Source: Garcia nutans
Lineage: Eukaryota; Streptophyta; Magnoliopsida; Malpighiales; Euphorbiaceae
NCBI GenBank assembly: GCA_947685225.1
Contig: CANTUV010000008.1
Coordinates: 38,499,501-38,563,500, forward strand
Reading direction: 5' to 3'
Length of the DNA: 64,000 nt
Within the stretch, counting starts at the first letter, position 1, and each line of letters starts with the position of its first letter. The notes under the pieces were generated by a model. That model ran no database searches. It was not told where the DNA came from and was given only the letters and a program-made list of their open reading frames with translations. A program made the position numbers and the translations under genes. Below, piece by piece: positions 46,665-58,032 of the stretch.

Positions 46665-47855
46665 ATGGCGTCTCGGCCGCATCAGGCTGCTGAGGGTAGT
46701 GCAGAGAGTGTGGCTCCAGATGAGGGTAGTGATGGAGCTAGAGTTGTATATGCTGGTGAGGCATCTATTTCTGTACCTGTGAGACCAGCAGCTGATGAGG
46801 TTCGGCCTGACTGGGTATGGCATATGGTAGAGTTGTTGAGGTAGGCTCCAGTTCCGCAGTCGCCACAGCCATAGCCGCAGCCGCAATTGCCGGTGAGGCA
46901 GTATGATAAACTGAGAAAGTATGGGGCTGAGGACTTTGTTGGTACTACAGACCCTGCTGTAGTAGAGCAGTGGCTAGACCGGGTTCAGAGGATATTTATT
47001 CAGTTATAGGCTAGTCCAGAAGAGAAGTTCGATTATGCCAAATCTCTTCTGCAGAGAGATGCATATGATTGGTCGAAGACGGTTCCACATGCTCTGGATG
47101 ATCCACCAGTCCTGACCTATGATGATTTCTTGCGGGAATTTGAGCAGAAGTATACTCCGAGAGAGTATAAAGATGCAAAGAACATGGAATTCCTGAGTCT
47201 GAGACAGGATACCAAGACAGTGACGAGTATGAGATCGAGTTTATACGGTTGAGTCACTATGCTGGTGGGATCATTTCTGACGAGTTTGACAGGTGTAGGA
47301 GGTTTGAGGAGGGACTGAGACCCTCTATCATGTGCATCATCGCAGGCTCTTAGTATCAGGATTTCTCCTAGTTAGTTGTAGCTGCCAGGAGTGTTGAGAG
47401 GGCGCAGAGTCTTGCAGCAGCTGCCAGGGTTGAGGAGACCAGAGTTAGGAGACCCCAGAGTGAGGCAGGGTCTTCATCAGTGAAGAGAGGCCGAGGGGGA
47501 CATTTTGAGAGGTTTAGTAGGAGTCAGGGGCAGTTTGGCAGGTCAGTACAGCAGCAGAGACAGAGACAGAGAACTGCAATTTCAGTGGCTAGTGCTACGA
47601 CTCCAGTTGCTCAGAGACCTACTCCACCTACATGCATTCATTGTGATAGAGTACACGGAGGTGTCTGCTGGTGGAGAGGTGCTTCAGGAGTGTGTTTTAG
47701 ATGTAGGTCGTCAGACCATTTTATCAAAGATTGTCCTGAGCCACCAGAGTTTAGGCAGGCAAATACTGTATCTTCTCGAACCAGTGTCAGAGGGGGTCAT
47801 GGTGGCAGAGGTTTTAGTAGAGGTGGTCGCCCTGGGTTTAGTCAGAGAGTAGGCT
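46665..47855 (+). pseudogene. gag: gag of CRV-1, multiple stops and a frameshift
   Basis: ATG at 46665 (MASRPHQAAEGSAESVAPDE) matches the start of CRV-2 gag. An acidic N terminus and Pro/Gln-rich linker are followed by the Retrotrans_gag core (VEQWLDRVQRIF, DWSKTVPHALDD, FLREFEQKYTPREYKD) at 46950-47260, then a CCHC knuckle, [14 protein letters not shown] (47693-47734), complete here, and an Arg/Gly-rich stretch. In-frame TAG stops at 46842, 46872, 47007, near 47348 and near 47370; a one-base loss near 47223. At the last 47370 stop and at 47007, CRV-2 has Gln. The product would be the capsid/nucleocapsid precursor. Confidence 0.88.
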
Positions 47856-48440
47856 CTACATCCGGAGGCAGTAGGCCAGATGAGGCTGGGCCATCTCAGT
47901 GGGTTTATGTGAATCAGAGGCAGCCGGATGCTTTAGCCGTCATTGCGGGTACATTTTCTTTATTTGGTATTTCAGTCCTTGCTCTATTAGATCCTGGATC
48001 TATGCATTCATACATAAGTGCATCCATCTTGCCTGTGTCTGAATTGCATTTTGAGTCCCTAGGATTTGATGTCTTGGTGACAAATCCTTTAGGGCATAGT
48101 GTTGTGGTGAGCAGGGTGCACCGAGATAGTCCAGTTGTTGTTCAGGATGAGGAGTTTCTCGGTGACCTGATTGAGATGCCTTTTAGGGAATATGATCTAA
48201 TTTTGGGCATGGATTGGTTATCCAATCATGGGGCTGTGGTAGACTGCCAGAAGAAATGTGTTACTTTGAGAACACGGGATGGTAGGGATGTTATAGTATC
48301 TAGTGAGCAGAGGTATCTTTCATCTATGTTTGTTTCAGCTGTTTCAGCTGGGAGGATGATTCGGAAGGGATGTGAGGCTTATCTTGCACATGTTATAGAT
48401 ACTAGAGTAGTAGGATCCCTGCTTGAAAGTATACCCACAG
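47856..48440 (+). pseudogene. Aspartic protease domain of CRV-1
   Basis: In the same open frame as the knuckle (47480-48712). Active-site text [14 protein letters not shown] (DPGS at 47990-48001), then [45 protein letters not shown], which is the second half of a Ty3/gypsy protease ending ILGMDWL. Pro follows the catalytic Asp in place of the usual Ser/Thr, as in CRV-2, so D-P-G-S is a family trait here. This domain itself is undamaged; the flanks are not. Confidence 0.88.
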
Positions 48441-49268
48441 TTACTGAGTTTCCAGATGTTTTCCCTGATGAGTTGCCAGGGGTACCTCCTGAGAGAGAAG
48501 TGGAGTTTGGTATCGATTTGTTGCCTGGTACCACTCCTATCTCTATTACCCCTTATTGGATGGCACCTGCTGAGTTGAGAGAGTTGAAGGTGCAGTTGCA
48601 GGAGTTATTGGATAAAGGGTTTATCCATCCTAGTGTGTCCCCGTGGGGAGCGCCTGTGTTGTTTGTGAAGAAGAAGGATGGCACTATGAGATTGTGTATT
48701 GATTATAGGTAGTTGAATAAGGCGACCATCAAGAACAAGTATCCTTTGCCTCAGATAGATGATCTCTTTGATCAGTTGAAGGGAGCAGTAATATTCTCTA
48801 AGATTGATCTGAGATCAGGGTACCATCAGTTTAGAGTCAGAGATGTGGATGTACCCAAGACAGCTTTTCGTACGAGGTATGGGCATTATGAGTTTCTGGT
48901 GATGCCCTTTGGATTGACGAATGCACCAGCAGCTTTTATGGATTTGATGAACAGGGTATTCAGACCATATTTAAATCAATTTGTGGTGGTCTTCATTGAT
49001 GACATTTTGGTGTATTCGGGTAATGAGGAGGATCATGATAGACATTTGCGGATCGTATTGCAGACTCTGAGAGAGAAGCAGTTGTATGCTAAACTGTCTA
49101 AGTGTGAGTTCTGGCTCGATCAGGTAGCTTTTCTTGGTCATGTGGTTTCAGCAGAGGGTATTAGAGTTGATCCGAGTAAAATTGAGGCTATCTTGAATTG
49201 GAGTCCACCGAAGACTGTGACAGAGGTTAGAAGTTTTCTGGGAATGGCAGGCTATTATCATCGATTTT
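48441..49268 (+). pseudogene. Reverse transcriptase of CRV-1
   Basis: [27 protein letters not shown] enters RT; then [47 protein letters not shown], a TAG stop at 48710-48712 where CRV-2 has Gln, KYPLPQIDDLFDQLKGA, KIDLRSGYHQ (catalytic Asp 48806-48808), GHYEFLVMPFGLTNAPAAF, FIDDILVYS (catalytic pair 48998-49003), KLSKCEFWLDQVAFLGHVVSAEGI and the start of RNase H connection. Catalytic residues are all present; one stop and a frameshift near 49277 (extra T in a T run) break it. Confidence 0.93.
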
Positions 49269-49790
49269 TTGAAGGGTTTTTCTATAATAGCTACACCACT
49301 CACCAGATTACGTCGGAAAGGAGTTAAATTTGTGTGGACAGATCAGTGTCAGGTGAGTTTTGAGCAACTGAGGGAGATGTTGACTCAAGCTCCTGTCCTT
49401 AACCTGCCTGTGGAAGGTAAACCATATGTGATATATAGTGATGCTTCACACAATGGTTTAGGTTGTGTTTTGATGCAGGAGGGTAGAGTCATTGCTTATG
49501 CCTCTCGACAGTTGAAACCGCATGAGCTGAATTATCCAACGCATGATTCGGAATTAGCAGCAATAGTCTTTGCCTTAAAGATTTGGCGGCATTATTTGTA
49601 TGGGGAAAAGTGTTTCATTTATACAGATCATAAGAGTTTGAAATACCTGGGTGTTCAGAGAGAGCTGAATCTTCGGCAGAGGCGGTGGTTAGAGTTGATT
49701 AAAGACTATGACTATTTGATTGATTATCATCCTGGTAAGGCAAATGTTGTTGCTGATGCCTTGAGTCAAAAATCTTTGACAGGTTTGACT
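49269..49790 (+). pseudogene. RNase H domain of CRV-1
   Basis: Continues RT in the next frame: CQVSFEQLREMLTQAPVLNLP, YSDASHNGLGCVLMQEGRVIAYASRQL (first catalytic Asp), YPTHDSELAAIVFALKIWRHYLYGEKCFIYTDHKSL, then WLELIKDYDYLIDYHPGKANVVADALSQ. The D, E and D positions expected for Ty3/gypsy RNase H are present. The frame is open to 49940. It would degrade the RNA strand of the hybrid during reverse transcription. Confidence 0.92.
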
Positions 49791-50758
49791 TCTTATTCGC
49801 TCTCGTTGCTTGTTGAGTTGAGAGCATTGCATACTAGATTTGAGTCTTTTGATGATGGTGCTTTGATGACTCAGTTGCAGTTGAGGCCAGTCTTGTTGGA
49901 TCATATTAGGGAGGCTCAAGTAGCAGATGAGAGAATTTAGAAAATTTTGCTGGTTTGTCAGAAAGGGGAAAGTCGAGACTTTTATGTGAGGTATGATGGC
50001 AGTCTATGGTATAGAGATAGATTGTGTATTCCTGATGATGTAGAATTGAAAAGAATGATATTAGAGGAAGCACATCAATCACTTTTTGCTATGCACCCTA
50101 GGAGTACCAAGATGTATCAGGACTTGAAGCGACATTATTGGTGGTCAGGTATGAAGAGGGACATAGAAGAGTTTGTATCCAGATGTCTCACTTGCCAGAA
50201 AGTGAAGGCTGAGCACCAAGTTCCTTCAGGATTGCTCCAACCTTTATCAGTGCCAGAGTGGAAATGGGAGCGAGTGACAATGAATTTTGTGACTGGACTG
50301 CCTTTAACTCAGAAGAAGCATGATGCAATCTAGGTGATAGTTGATCGGATGACGAAGACAGCTCATTTTCTTCCAATTCGGATGGATTATTCTCTTGAGA
50401 GGTTGGTTGAGCTGTATATCAATGAGATAGTCATGTTGCATGGAGTCCCAATTTCTTTAGTGTCGGATCGAGACCCCCGGTTTACTTCGAGGTTTTAGAA
50501 GAGTTTGCATAATGCTTTGGGTTCTCGATTGCATTTTAGTACTGCTTTCCATCCTCAGACAGATTGATTTTGCCGGGAATTGGGACAGATTTTTGCCATT
50601 AATTGAGTTTGCTTATAACAACAGTCATCAGTCAAGTATTGGGATGACTCCTTATGAGGCTTTATATGGCAGGAGATGCAGGACACCTTTGTGTTGGGAT
50701 GAAGTTGGAGAAGGTAAATTGGTTGCTCCCGATTTGATTAAGAAAACAGAGGAGAAAG
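49791..50758 (+). pseudogene. Integrase of CRV-1, catalytic Glu segment deleted
   Basis: HHCC region at 50075-50215 (HQSLFAMHPRSTKMYQDLKRHYWW...CLTCQKVKAEH), core start MNFVTGLPLTQKKHDAI, first Asp in IVDRMTKTAHF, second in VSDRDPRF. At about 50562 the text jumps from FHPQTD to FAGNWDRFLPLIEFAYNN; compared with CRV-2 this removes about 18 residues including the Glu of SERV. Stops at 49938 (Gln in CRV-2), 50331 and 50498 (both Trp in CRV-2). CRV-2 is inserted at 50759 inside the C-terminal domain after KKTEEK. Confidence 0.9.
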
Positions 50759-53161
50759 TGTAACACCCTCACATCCGGTACTAGCACACTACAAACACCA
50801 CAATGTAATATACGTGCACTGAACATAGGGATGCTACGGTTTTCTTTAACCATCAAATCATTTTAAAAGATACCATAATCTTTATCATTATACATTATAG
50901 AAAATAAGTAATTAACTTGTAATATAAAAGAAAATAGATATAAATACATTTACTTAATACGCAGCGGAATTTATAAAATAGTTACATATATGAAAACATT
51001 TAAATCCATATTTACAAATATACATATATTCACATTATAAACAATACTTTACAAAATATAAAGAAGTTATACATGATTGGCAGCTTTTCTCTGATCTTTA
51101 AGTCCCAAAATAAACTCTACAATGTCTACTCTCACTCAGTCTCGAGGAACTCTCGGGTTCAACTCTGTTACTTGCGCAATCAACACTATCGCACTAAGCC
51201 AACGGCTTAGTAGTACAAAGTATACTAACATTATGCTTTAACATGAAATAATATCACAATTAATCTCATACATCATTTAAAAGAATATCACAATTGCACA
51301 TCGTACTTTTATCAATGTCATAACAACATTCATATTATATCTTCATAATTCCATTAATTTCACCATTCAAGAATCACATTAAATACAAAGACAAGCATGG
51401 GCCCAAGAACACTAATATGCCATTCAACTTTCAGAGTTAGTGTTTTGGTTAAATTATCACATTTATCATTATCCCAACTACGCTTCAAGGATTTAAGTTC
51501 AACCAAGCTTCAAGGGGAACAAAGCATGCTAAGTATTAACCCAACTTGGCTTCAAGAACCAACCCAACTTAGCTTCAAGGGTTGTATCATCTCAATTAGG
51601 CTTCAAGGATCAAATCCAACCTAACTTCAAGAGATTGTTACTATTATTAGGCATGCCACCAACAACAAACTCTGAAAATAGAATAACACATTAGCCACAC
51701 AATTCATTGATTATTTCCTCATCAATATCATTTCCAATTCTCATCATCATTTAGGCAAACATGCCTCACATATCTCAATTGAAGTATCATAGCCAATCAC
51801 AATGGCTTCATATCACATTTGAATCATCATGGCCAATTACAATGGCTTCACATCTCAATATTCAAATTTACCATAATTAATTCATTACACATCACCATAT
51901 AGGCATCATCATATAGGCATACCTGCCTCAATTATCTCAATTCACATTTCATATTTCATCATTGATATATACCTAACAATTTACATTATTCATAGATTTA
52001 GAATCTTCCACCTACATTTGTTTGGATCATTTTTGTTTTAAGTGTGTTTAAAATGTTTATTTTTATGTTTAGGTGCAAGAGGACCTTTGAAGAATCAAAA
52101 CAATGCAAGAAGAGCAAGGAACAATCACAGTAGCTAACACACTCAAGAGACACGGCCAAGCTTGTGGCCGCGTCTCTCAACCAAAAGCTCCAACACGGCC
52201 AAATTTCCTTAAACTTGGCCGTGTCTCCCAAAAATCTTTAGTCTTGCCCGTGTCTCTTCTTTAGTTTGGCCGTGTCTCTCATGAAGGAAAACCCTAAACA
52301 TGGCCAAGTCTCTTTTTATTGAATTAAAACACATTATGCACAACATAACCTCATTCAAATGGATATAATCAATGTCATTAACACTTATTTTACATATTCA
52401 TCACAATATTCACATTAACAATACATTTAATCACTTACCATTTCAAAACCCAAAAATCAACATCACTCTTATTCTTTCAATATCAACATCCACTTAACTT
52501 ACCATCTTCAAACCAAAACCAACACCAATTCAATCTTTTTAACTTACACTCAATTTCAACACTTATAAACACATCTCAAACACACCAAATCATAATATCA
52601 ACAAATCATAATTCACCTCAAACACAACTTCAAAATAACAAAGGAAAACAAGAGAGTACTTACCAAAATTGAGGAAATTCCACAAATCTCCACCTTAATC
52701 CTTTAATTCTTCCTTCAATTTGATTATAGAATTTAGAACACCTCTCTTGCTCTCTCTTTCCTTTGGCAGCCGGCCACACACATGAGAAGAAAAGAAAAAT
52801 GAAAACAAGTCAAACTTCTTTTCTTCTTTAAATCTCCACCAAGCAATTCTAACCAGGAAATTACCTAAATGCCCTCATCCATTTAACTTAGCTTCTTTCA
52901 CTTATATTCCCATTTAAGTAATTTCACATATCACAAATAAAATATCTTCTTCCCTTGACTCCTCATTTTGACCAACATATATGTTGTATATATTACCCTA
53001 TACCCAACATATATACTTTCTCTCTACACATTACTTTCCTTTTTAAACAATACCTAAACATTCTCTTTTCCATTACTTTTCTTATCAACATAACATATAC
53101 ACATAATTCAAACGAACAACAATTATATCCAAACTTCTAGGGCACACATTGGGATATTACA
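50759..53161 (-). repeat. 3' LTR of CRV-2 (2403 bp)
   Basis: Plus-strand start TGTAACACCCTCACATCCG, end GGGATATTACA. Contains the AGTCTCTC/ACACGGCC cluster at 52140-52310 and phrase repeats 'cttcaagg..caacc' at 51480-51620. Open frames inside it are not conserved genes. Confidence 0.95.
52145..52315. repeat. ACACGGCCAA inverted repeats in CRV-2 3' LTR
   Basis: GAGACACGGCCA...TGGCCGCGTCTC at 52147-52176, and ACACGGCCAA...TTGGCCGTGT from about 52194 to 52225, then further CCGTGTCTC half-sites. Same module as in TRG-a/TRG-c. The second copy is at 59420-59590 in the 5' LTR. Confidence 0.88.
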
Positions 53162-53164
53162 ATT

Positions 53165-53174
53165 CTCCCCCTCT
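53165..53174 (-). other. Polypurine tract of CRV-2
   Basis: Minus strand AGAGGGGGAG, three bases before the 3' LTR start. Position and composition fit the plus-strand primer. Confidence 0.85.
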
Positions 53175-53207
53175 AAAAAGAAATTTCTTCCTCGAAATTA
53201 CCTGATA

Positions 53208-54266
53208 TCAAGTCCGAAACAACTGAGGATACTGATCTCGCATGGTTTGTTCACTTTCCCAAGTTGCCTCTTCTTTTGCATGATTCTTCCACAAAATCTT
53301 CACAAGTGGCACTTTCTTATTTCTCAATTCTTTCACATCACGTGCCAAAATAGCAATTGGTTCTTCTTCAAATGTTAGATCTGGACTCACTTCGATAGAT
53401 TCAATTGGCAAAACATGAGATGGATCCGACCTGTATCTCCTCAACATTGAAACATGGAATACATTATGGATCCTGTCCAACTTAGGTGGCAAGGCAAGCC
53501 GATAAGCAACTGGTCCAATTCTTTCTAAAACTTCATACGGTCCAATGAAACGAGGACTCAATTTCCCTTTCCGACCAAACCTCAAAATCTTCTTCCAAGG
53601 AGACACTTTCAAAAATACCTTATCTCCCACATTATACTCAATGTCTCTCTTCTTCAAATCTGAATAAGACTTCTGTCGATCTGAAGCTGTTTTCAACCTA
53701 TCTCGAATCATTATCACTTTCTCTTCAGTTTCTTTAACCAGATCAGGACCAATTATCTTACTTTCTCCAAGTTCATTCCAACATAAAGGTGTCCTACACC
53801 GTCTACCATACAGTGCTTCGAATGGTGCCATACCAATGCTGGATTGATGACTGTTATTGTAAGCAAATTCCACAAGTGGTAAGAATCTATCCCAACCTCC
53901 AAAGAAATCAATGACATAGCTTCTCAACATATCCTCAATAATCTGTATCACTCTCTCTGACTGTCCATCTGTCTGCGGATGGAAAGCAGTACTGAAGTGT
54001 AATCGAGAACCCAAAGCACTATGTAAACTCTTCCAAAATCTTGAAGTAAATCGGGGATCTCGATCAGACACTATAGAAATTGGGACACCATGCAACTTTA
54101 CAATCTCATGGATATACAGCTCAGCTAACCTCTCCAAAGAGTAATCCATCCGAACAGGAAGAAAATGAGCTGTCTTAGTCAACCTGTCAACAATCACCCA
54201 AATAGCATCATGCTTTCTTTGTGTCAATGGTAGACCAGATACAAAATCCATGGTTACTCTATCCTA
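53208..54266 (-). pseudogene. Integrase core, C terminus and chromodomain-like tail of CRV-2
   Basis: Open from 54251. MDFVSGLPLTQRKHDAIWVIVDRLTK (first Asp), VSDRDPRFTSRFW (second Asp), HPQTDGQSERVIQIIEDML (catalytic Glu), EFAYNNSHQSSIG, RRCRTPLCWNE, then GDKVFLKVSPWKKILRFGRKGKLSPRFIGPYEVLERIGPVAYRLALP (the C-terminal domain) and the tail VPLVKILWKNHAKEEATWESEQTM, ending QLFRT. All three DDE residues are intact. Two Trp codons just upstream (54252-54267) are stops. The tail is the chromodomain-like end that may direct integration to marked chromatin in chromoviruses. Confidence 0.93.
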
Positions 54267-54269
54267 TTT

Positions 54270-55199
54270 TCATTCAGGCACTGCTAAAGGTTGAAGCAAC
54301 CCGGTTGGAACTTGATGCTCAGCTTTTACCCTCTGACATGTGAGACATTTGGATACAAACTCCGCAATGTCTCTCTTCATACCGGACCACCAGTAATACT
54401 GCTTCAAATCATGATACATCTTTGTATTGCCCGGATGCATAACAAATACTGACTGATGGGCTTCTTCTAAAATAATTCTTCTCAAATTAGCATCATCAGG
54501 TACACACAATCTGTTCTTAAACCAAAAACTCCCATCACTTCTCACAATAAAATCTTGACTCTTTCCATTTTGGCAATCTGAAATAATCTTTTGAATCTTC
54601 TCATCAGCCAATTGAGCCTCTTTAATCCGATCCAACAAAACGGGTTTCAATTGCAATTGTGCCAACAATGCACCATCATCACAAGATACAAAACTGGCAT
54701 ACAAAGCTCTCAACTCAACAAGCAACGAGAGTGAGTAAACAGTCAAACCTGCTAAAGACTTTTGACTCAAGGCATCAGCAACAACATTTGCTTTACCAGG
54801 ATGATAATCAATCAAACAGTCGTAGTCTTTAATCATCTCCAACCATCTCCTCTGTCAAAGATTAAGCTCTTTTTGGACACCCAAATATTTCAAACTTTTA
54901 TGGTTTGTATAGATAAAACACTTCTCCCCATACAGATAATGTCGCCAAATCTTCAATGCAAACACAATGGCTGCCAACTCTAAATCATGGGTCGGATAAT
55001 TGAGTTCATGCGGTTTCAATTGTCGGGAAGCATAAGCTATAACTTTACCTTCTTGCATCAGCACACAACCCAAACCACTATGTGAAGCATCACTGTAAAT
55101 CACATATGGTTTATCTTCCACAGGTAAAGTAAGAACAGGCGCTTGAGTCAACATTTCTCTCAACTGTTCAAAGCTAGCCTGACACTGATCTGTCCACAC
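54270..55199 (-). pseudogene. RNase H and integrase zinc domain of CRV-2
   Basis: WTDQCQASFEQLREMLTQAPVLTLP, YSDASHSGLGCVLMQEGKVIAYASRQL, YPTHDLELAAIVFALKIWRHYLYGEKCFIYTNHKSL (the last RNase H Asp is Asn), stop at 54852-54854 (CGA to TGA likely), then DYHPGKANVVADALSQ and the HHCC zinc region HQSVFVMHPGNTKMYHDLKQYYWW...CLTCQRVKAEH. Frame continues to VPE at 54270, where two further stops separate it from the integrase core. Confidence 0.9.
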
Positions 55200-55240
55200 A
55201 AATCTAACTCCCTTTCAATGTAATCTGGTAAGTGGAGTAG

Positions 55241-56203
55241 CTATAAAAAAAATCCTTTCACAAACCATTGGTAATAGCCTGCCAAACCCAGAAAACTTCT
55301 AACTTCAGTCACAGACTTTGGTGGACTCCAATTCAAAATAGCTTCAACTTTACTCGGATCAACTCTAATACCCTCTGCTGAAACTATATGATCGAGAAAA
55401 GTTACTTGGTCAAGCCAAAACTCACACTTCGACAGTTTAGCAAACAATTGCTTCTCTCTCAAAATTTGCAACACAATCCGCAGATGCTTATCATGTTCCT
55501 CCTCATTATGCGAATACACCAAAATATCATCAATAAAAACTACCACAAACTGATCCAAATAGGGCCTAAACACCCTATTCATCAAATCCATAAAAGCTGC
55601 AGGTGCATTCTTCAGACCAAAAGGCATAACTAGAAACTCATAATGCCCATACCTTGTACGAAAGGCTGTCTTAGGAACATCCTCAGCTCTGACCCTCAAC
55701 TGATGGTACCCTGATCTCAAATAGATCTTGGAAAACACTGCTGCACCCTTCAATTGATCAAAAAGATCATCAATTCTAGGCAAAGGATATTTATTTTTAA
55801 TAGTCACCTTGTTCAATTGCCTATAATCGATACACAATCTTATAATACCATCTTTCTTTTTCACAAACAAAACAGGAGCTCCCCACGGTGAAACACTAGG
55901 GCGAACAAACCCTTTATCCAACAATTCCTGCAACTGCACCTTTAACTCTCTCAGTTCAGCTGGTGCCATTCTATAAGGAGTAATAGAGATAGGAGTGGTA
56001 CTAGGCAATAATTCAATACCAAACTCCACCTCTCTCTTAGGAGGCAACCCTAGCAACTCCTCTGGAAACACATCTGTAAACTCTACAACTGTGGTTATAC
56101 TATCAATTTGAGAACCCTTTACTCTAGTATCCATCACATGAGCAAGATAAGCATCACACCCCTTTCTAATCAATCTCCTAGCTGCAACAGCTGAAACAAA
56201 CAA
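55241..56203 (-). pseudogene. Reverse transcriptase of CRV-2, first catalytic Asp lost
   Basis: [89 protein letters not shown], then KIYLRSGYHQ: the catalytic Asp is Tyr (codon 55723-55721), unlike CRV-1. FIDDILVYS is intact. The frame is open for 320 residues and ends by a frameshift in an eight-base T run (sense) near 55248. The loss of the first Asp of the triad predicts no polymerase activity even if frames were intact. Confidence 0.93.
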
Positions 56204-56212
56204 GGATGCTAA

Positions 56213-56760
56213 CTATCCCTGCTCACTAGATACTATCACCTCTCTTCCATCACCAGTTCTCAAAGCAACAATTTTTTTTTTACAATCTACCACGGCTCCA
56301 TGTCTAGATAACCAGTTCATACCTAGGATCACATCATATTCCTTAAAAGGCATTTCAATTAGATCTCCAAGGAACTCCTCACCTTGCACCACTACTGCAC
56401 TATCTCGGTGCACTTTACTAACAATCACACTATGCCCTAAAGGATTTGTCACCAATACATCAAATCCTAGGGATTCAGCATGCACATCAGACACAGGCAA
56501 AATAGATGCACTAATATATGAATGTGTGGATCCGGGATCAATCAAAGCAAGTACTGAAATACCAAATAAAGAAAAAGTATCAGCTATGACTGTCGAAGCA
56601 TCGGGTTGCCTCTGCATCACATAAATCCTCTGAGAGGATCCAGGCTCCTCTGGTCTACTCTCTCTGGATGTAGAGCCTCCTCTAGAACTGAACCCAGATC
56701 TACCTCCTCTACTGAAACTCCTGCCTCCTCGACCTCCCCTCACAATAGATCGAGAAGCTG
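56213..56760 (-). pseudogene. Aspartic protease of CRV-2
   Basis: [24 protein letters not shown] (DPGS at 56539-56528), [47 protein letters not shown]. It carries N for D in ILGMNWL relative to CRV-1. A TAG stop at 56215-56213 splits it from RT. Same open frame as the end of gag (56944-56213). Confidence 0.88.
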
Positions 56761-57863
56761 CAGAATCAACCGGCATCTGCTCCTGCCTGCCAGGACAATC
56801 TCTAACAAAATTATCAGGCGATCCACATCTGAAACATACCCCTGCCACACCCGTCCTCCAACAAGTACCACCATGTGGCCTGCCATAATGAATGCATATG
56901 GGTAGAGTGGATCTCTGAGTCACTGGGGTTGGAGCACTCGCCACTGAAACTGTAGGTCTAGATCTCTGTCTCTAAAACTGTACTGACCTACCAGCTGGCC
57001 TCTGACTCCTACTAACCCGAGGAATGAAGCTTCCTTTACCTCTCTTTATAGACGAAGACCCTGCCTCAAATTGGGGTCTTCTCACCCTGATCTCTTCCTC
57101 AGAAGCAACCACTGCAATATTCTGAGCTCTGTCCACACTCCTAACTGCTGCCACAAGCTGGGAAAAATCATGATATCTAGATCCAGCCACAAGACACATA
57201 ATAGAGGGCCTCAATCCCTCTTCAAATCTCCTACATCTATCAATCTCATCAGATATAATACCCCCAACATAATGGCTCAACCGTATAAACTCAACCTCAT
57301 ATTCTGTTACGGTCCGGTGATCTTGCTTCAAGCTTAGAAACTCCATTTTCTTCACATCCTTATACTCCCTCGGAGTATACTTCAATTCAAACTCTCTTAG
57401 AAAATCAGCATAGGACAATGTTGGTGGATCATCCATAGCATGGGGCGTTGTCTTCCACCAATCATATGCGTCCTTCTGCAACAATGATCTTGCATAATCA
57501 AATCTTTCCTCTGGAGTGGCTTGCAACTGAACAAATATTCTCTGTACTTTATCTAGCCACTGCTCAACTACAGCTAGATCAATAGTACCCAAGAAATCAT
57601 CTGCTCCATACTTCCGTAATTTGTCATAATGCCTCACTGATACCAAAGGCTGTGGGGGGTGGTGGCGGTGGTTGCACTAGTGCTGGCCTCAAAGCCTCTA
57701 CTACATTCCTAAGCCAAACTGGTGGAACCTCCTCACCAGCTGGTCTCCCTGACACAGAAGCAGGTACCTCTCCAGCACTATCCACTCTAGCTCCCTCTCT
57801 AACCTCATCAGGAGCTACGCTCTCTACACTACCCTCTAATGATTGTTGCAAGTGAGAATCCAT
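56761..57863 (-). pseudogene. gag: gag of CRV-2, zinc knuckle mutated
   Basis: ATG at 57863 (MDSHLQQSLEGSVESVAPDE). Acidic N terminus, Pro-rich stretch with a frameshift near 57640-57660, capsid core VEQWLDKVQRIFVQLQ and DWWKTTPHAMDDPP, FLREFELKYTPREYKD, stop at 56972-56970 region (Gln in CRV-1), then the CCHC knuckle at 56836-56795 reading CFRCGSPDNFVRDC, where the zinc-binding His is Asn (56812-56810), and an Arg/Gly/Ser-rich tail. The His change would weaken RNA packaging. Confidence 0.9.
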
Positions 57864-58007
57864 CACAACCTATGTCTGCAAACACAGCAGAATACATCTT
57901 ATTAAAGATCAGAGACTACCAATCCCAAACATGTATATTATCCAAAAACCAACTTTTTAAGTCAAAATACTCTTTTTCATACATTTTACCTAGGTTGAGA
58001 ATCTCAA
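57864..58007 (-). other. Leader of CRV-2
   Basis: Short (about 145 nt) 5' untranslated region between primer site and gag. No gene. Confidence 0.8.
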
Positions 58008-58025
58008 ACCTAGGCTCTGATACCA
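58008..58025 (-). other. Primer-binding site of CRV-2 (tRNA-Met)
   Basis: Minus strand TGGTATCAGAGCCTAGGT, seven bases from the 5' LTR. The first 12 bases are the known complement of plant initiator tRNA-Met. Confidence 0.92.
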
Positions 58026-58032
58026 AAACAAT

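Noticed and set aside
47505..47852. 115-codon open frame overlapping CRV-1 gag
   Set aside because: It is an alternative frame of the Arg/Gly-rich gag tail; the gag frame shows the zinc knuckle and homology to CRV-2.
49265..49290. Frameshift at the same RT/RNase H site in CRV-1 and CRV-2, suggesting a recoding signal
   Set aside because: CRV-1 has one extra T and CRV-2 one base too few in the T run; opposite signs point to slippage mutations, not recoding.
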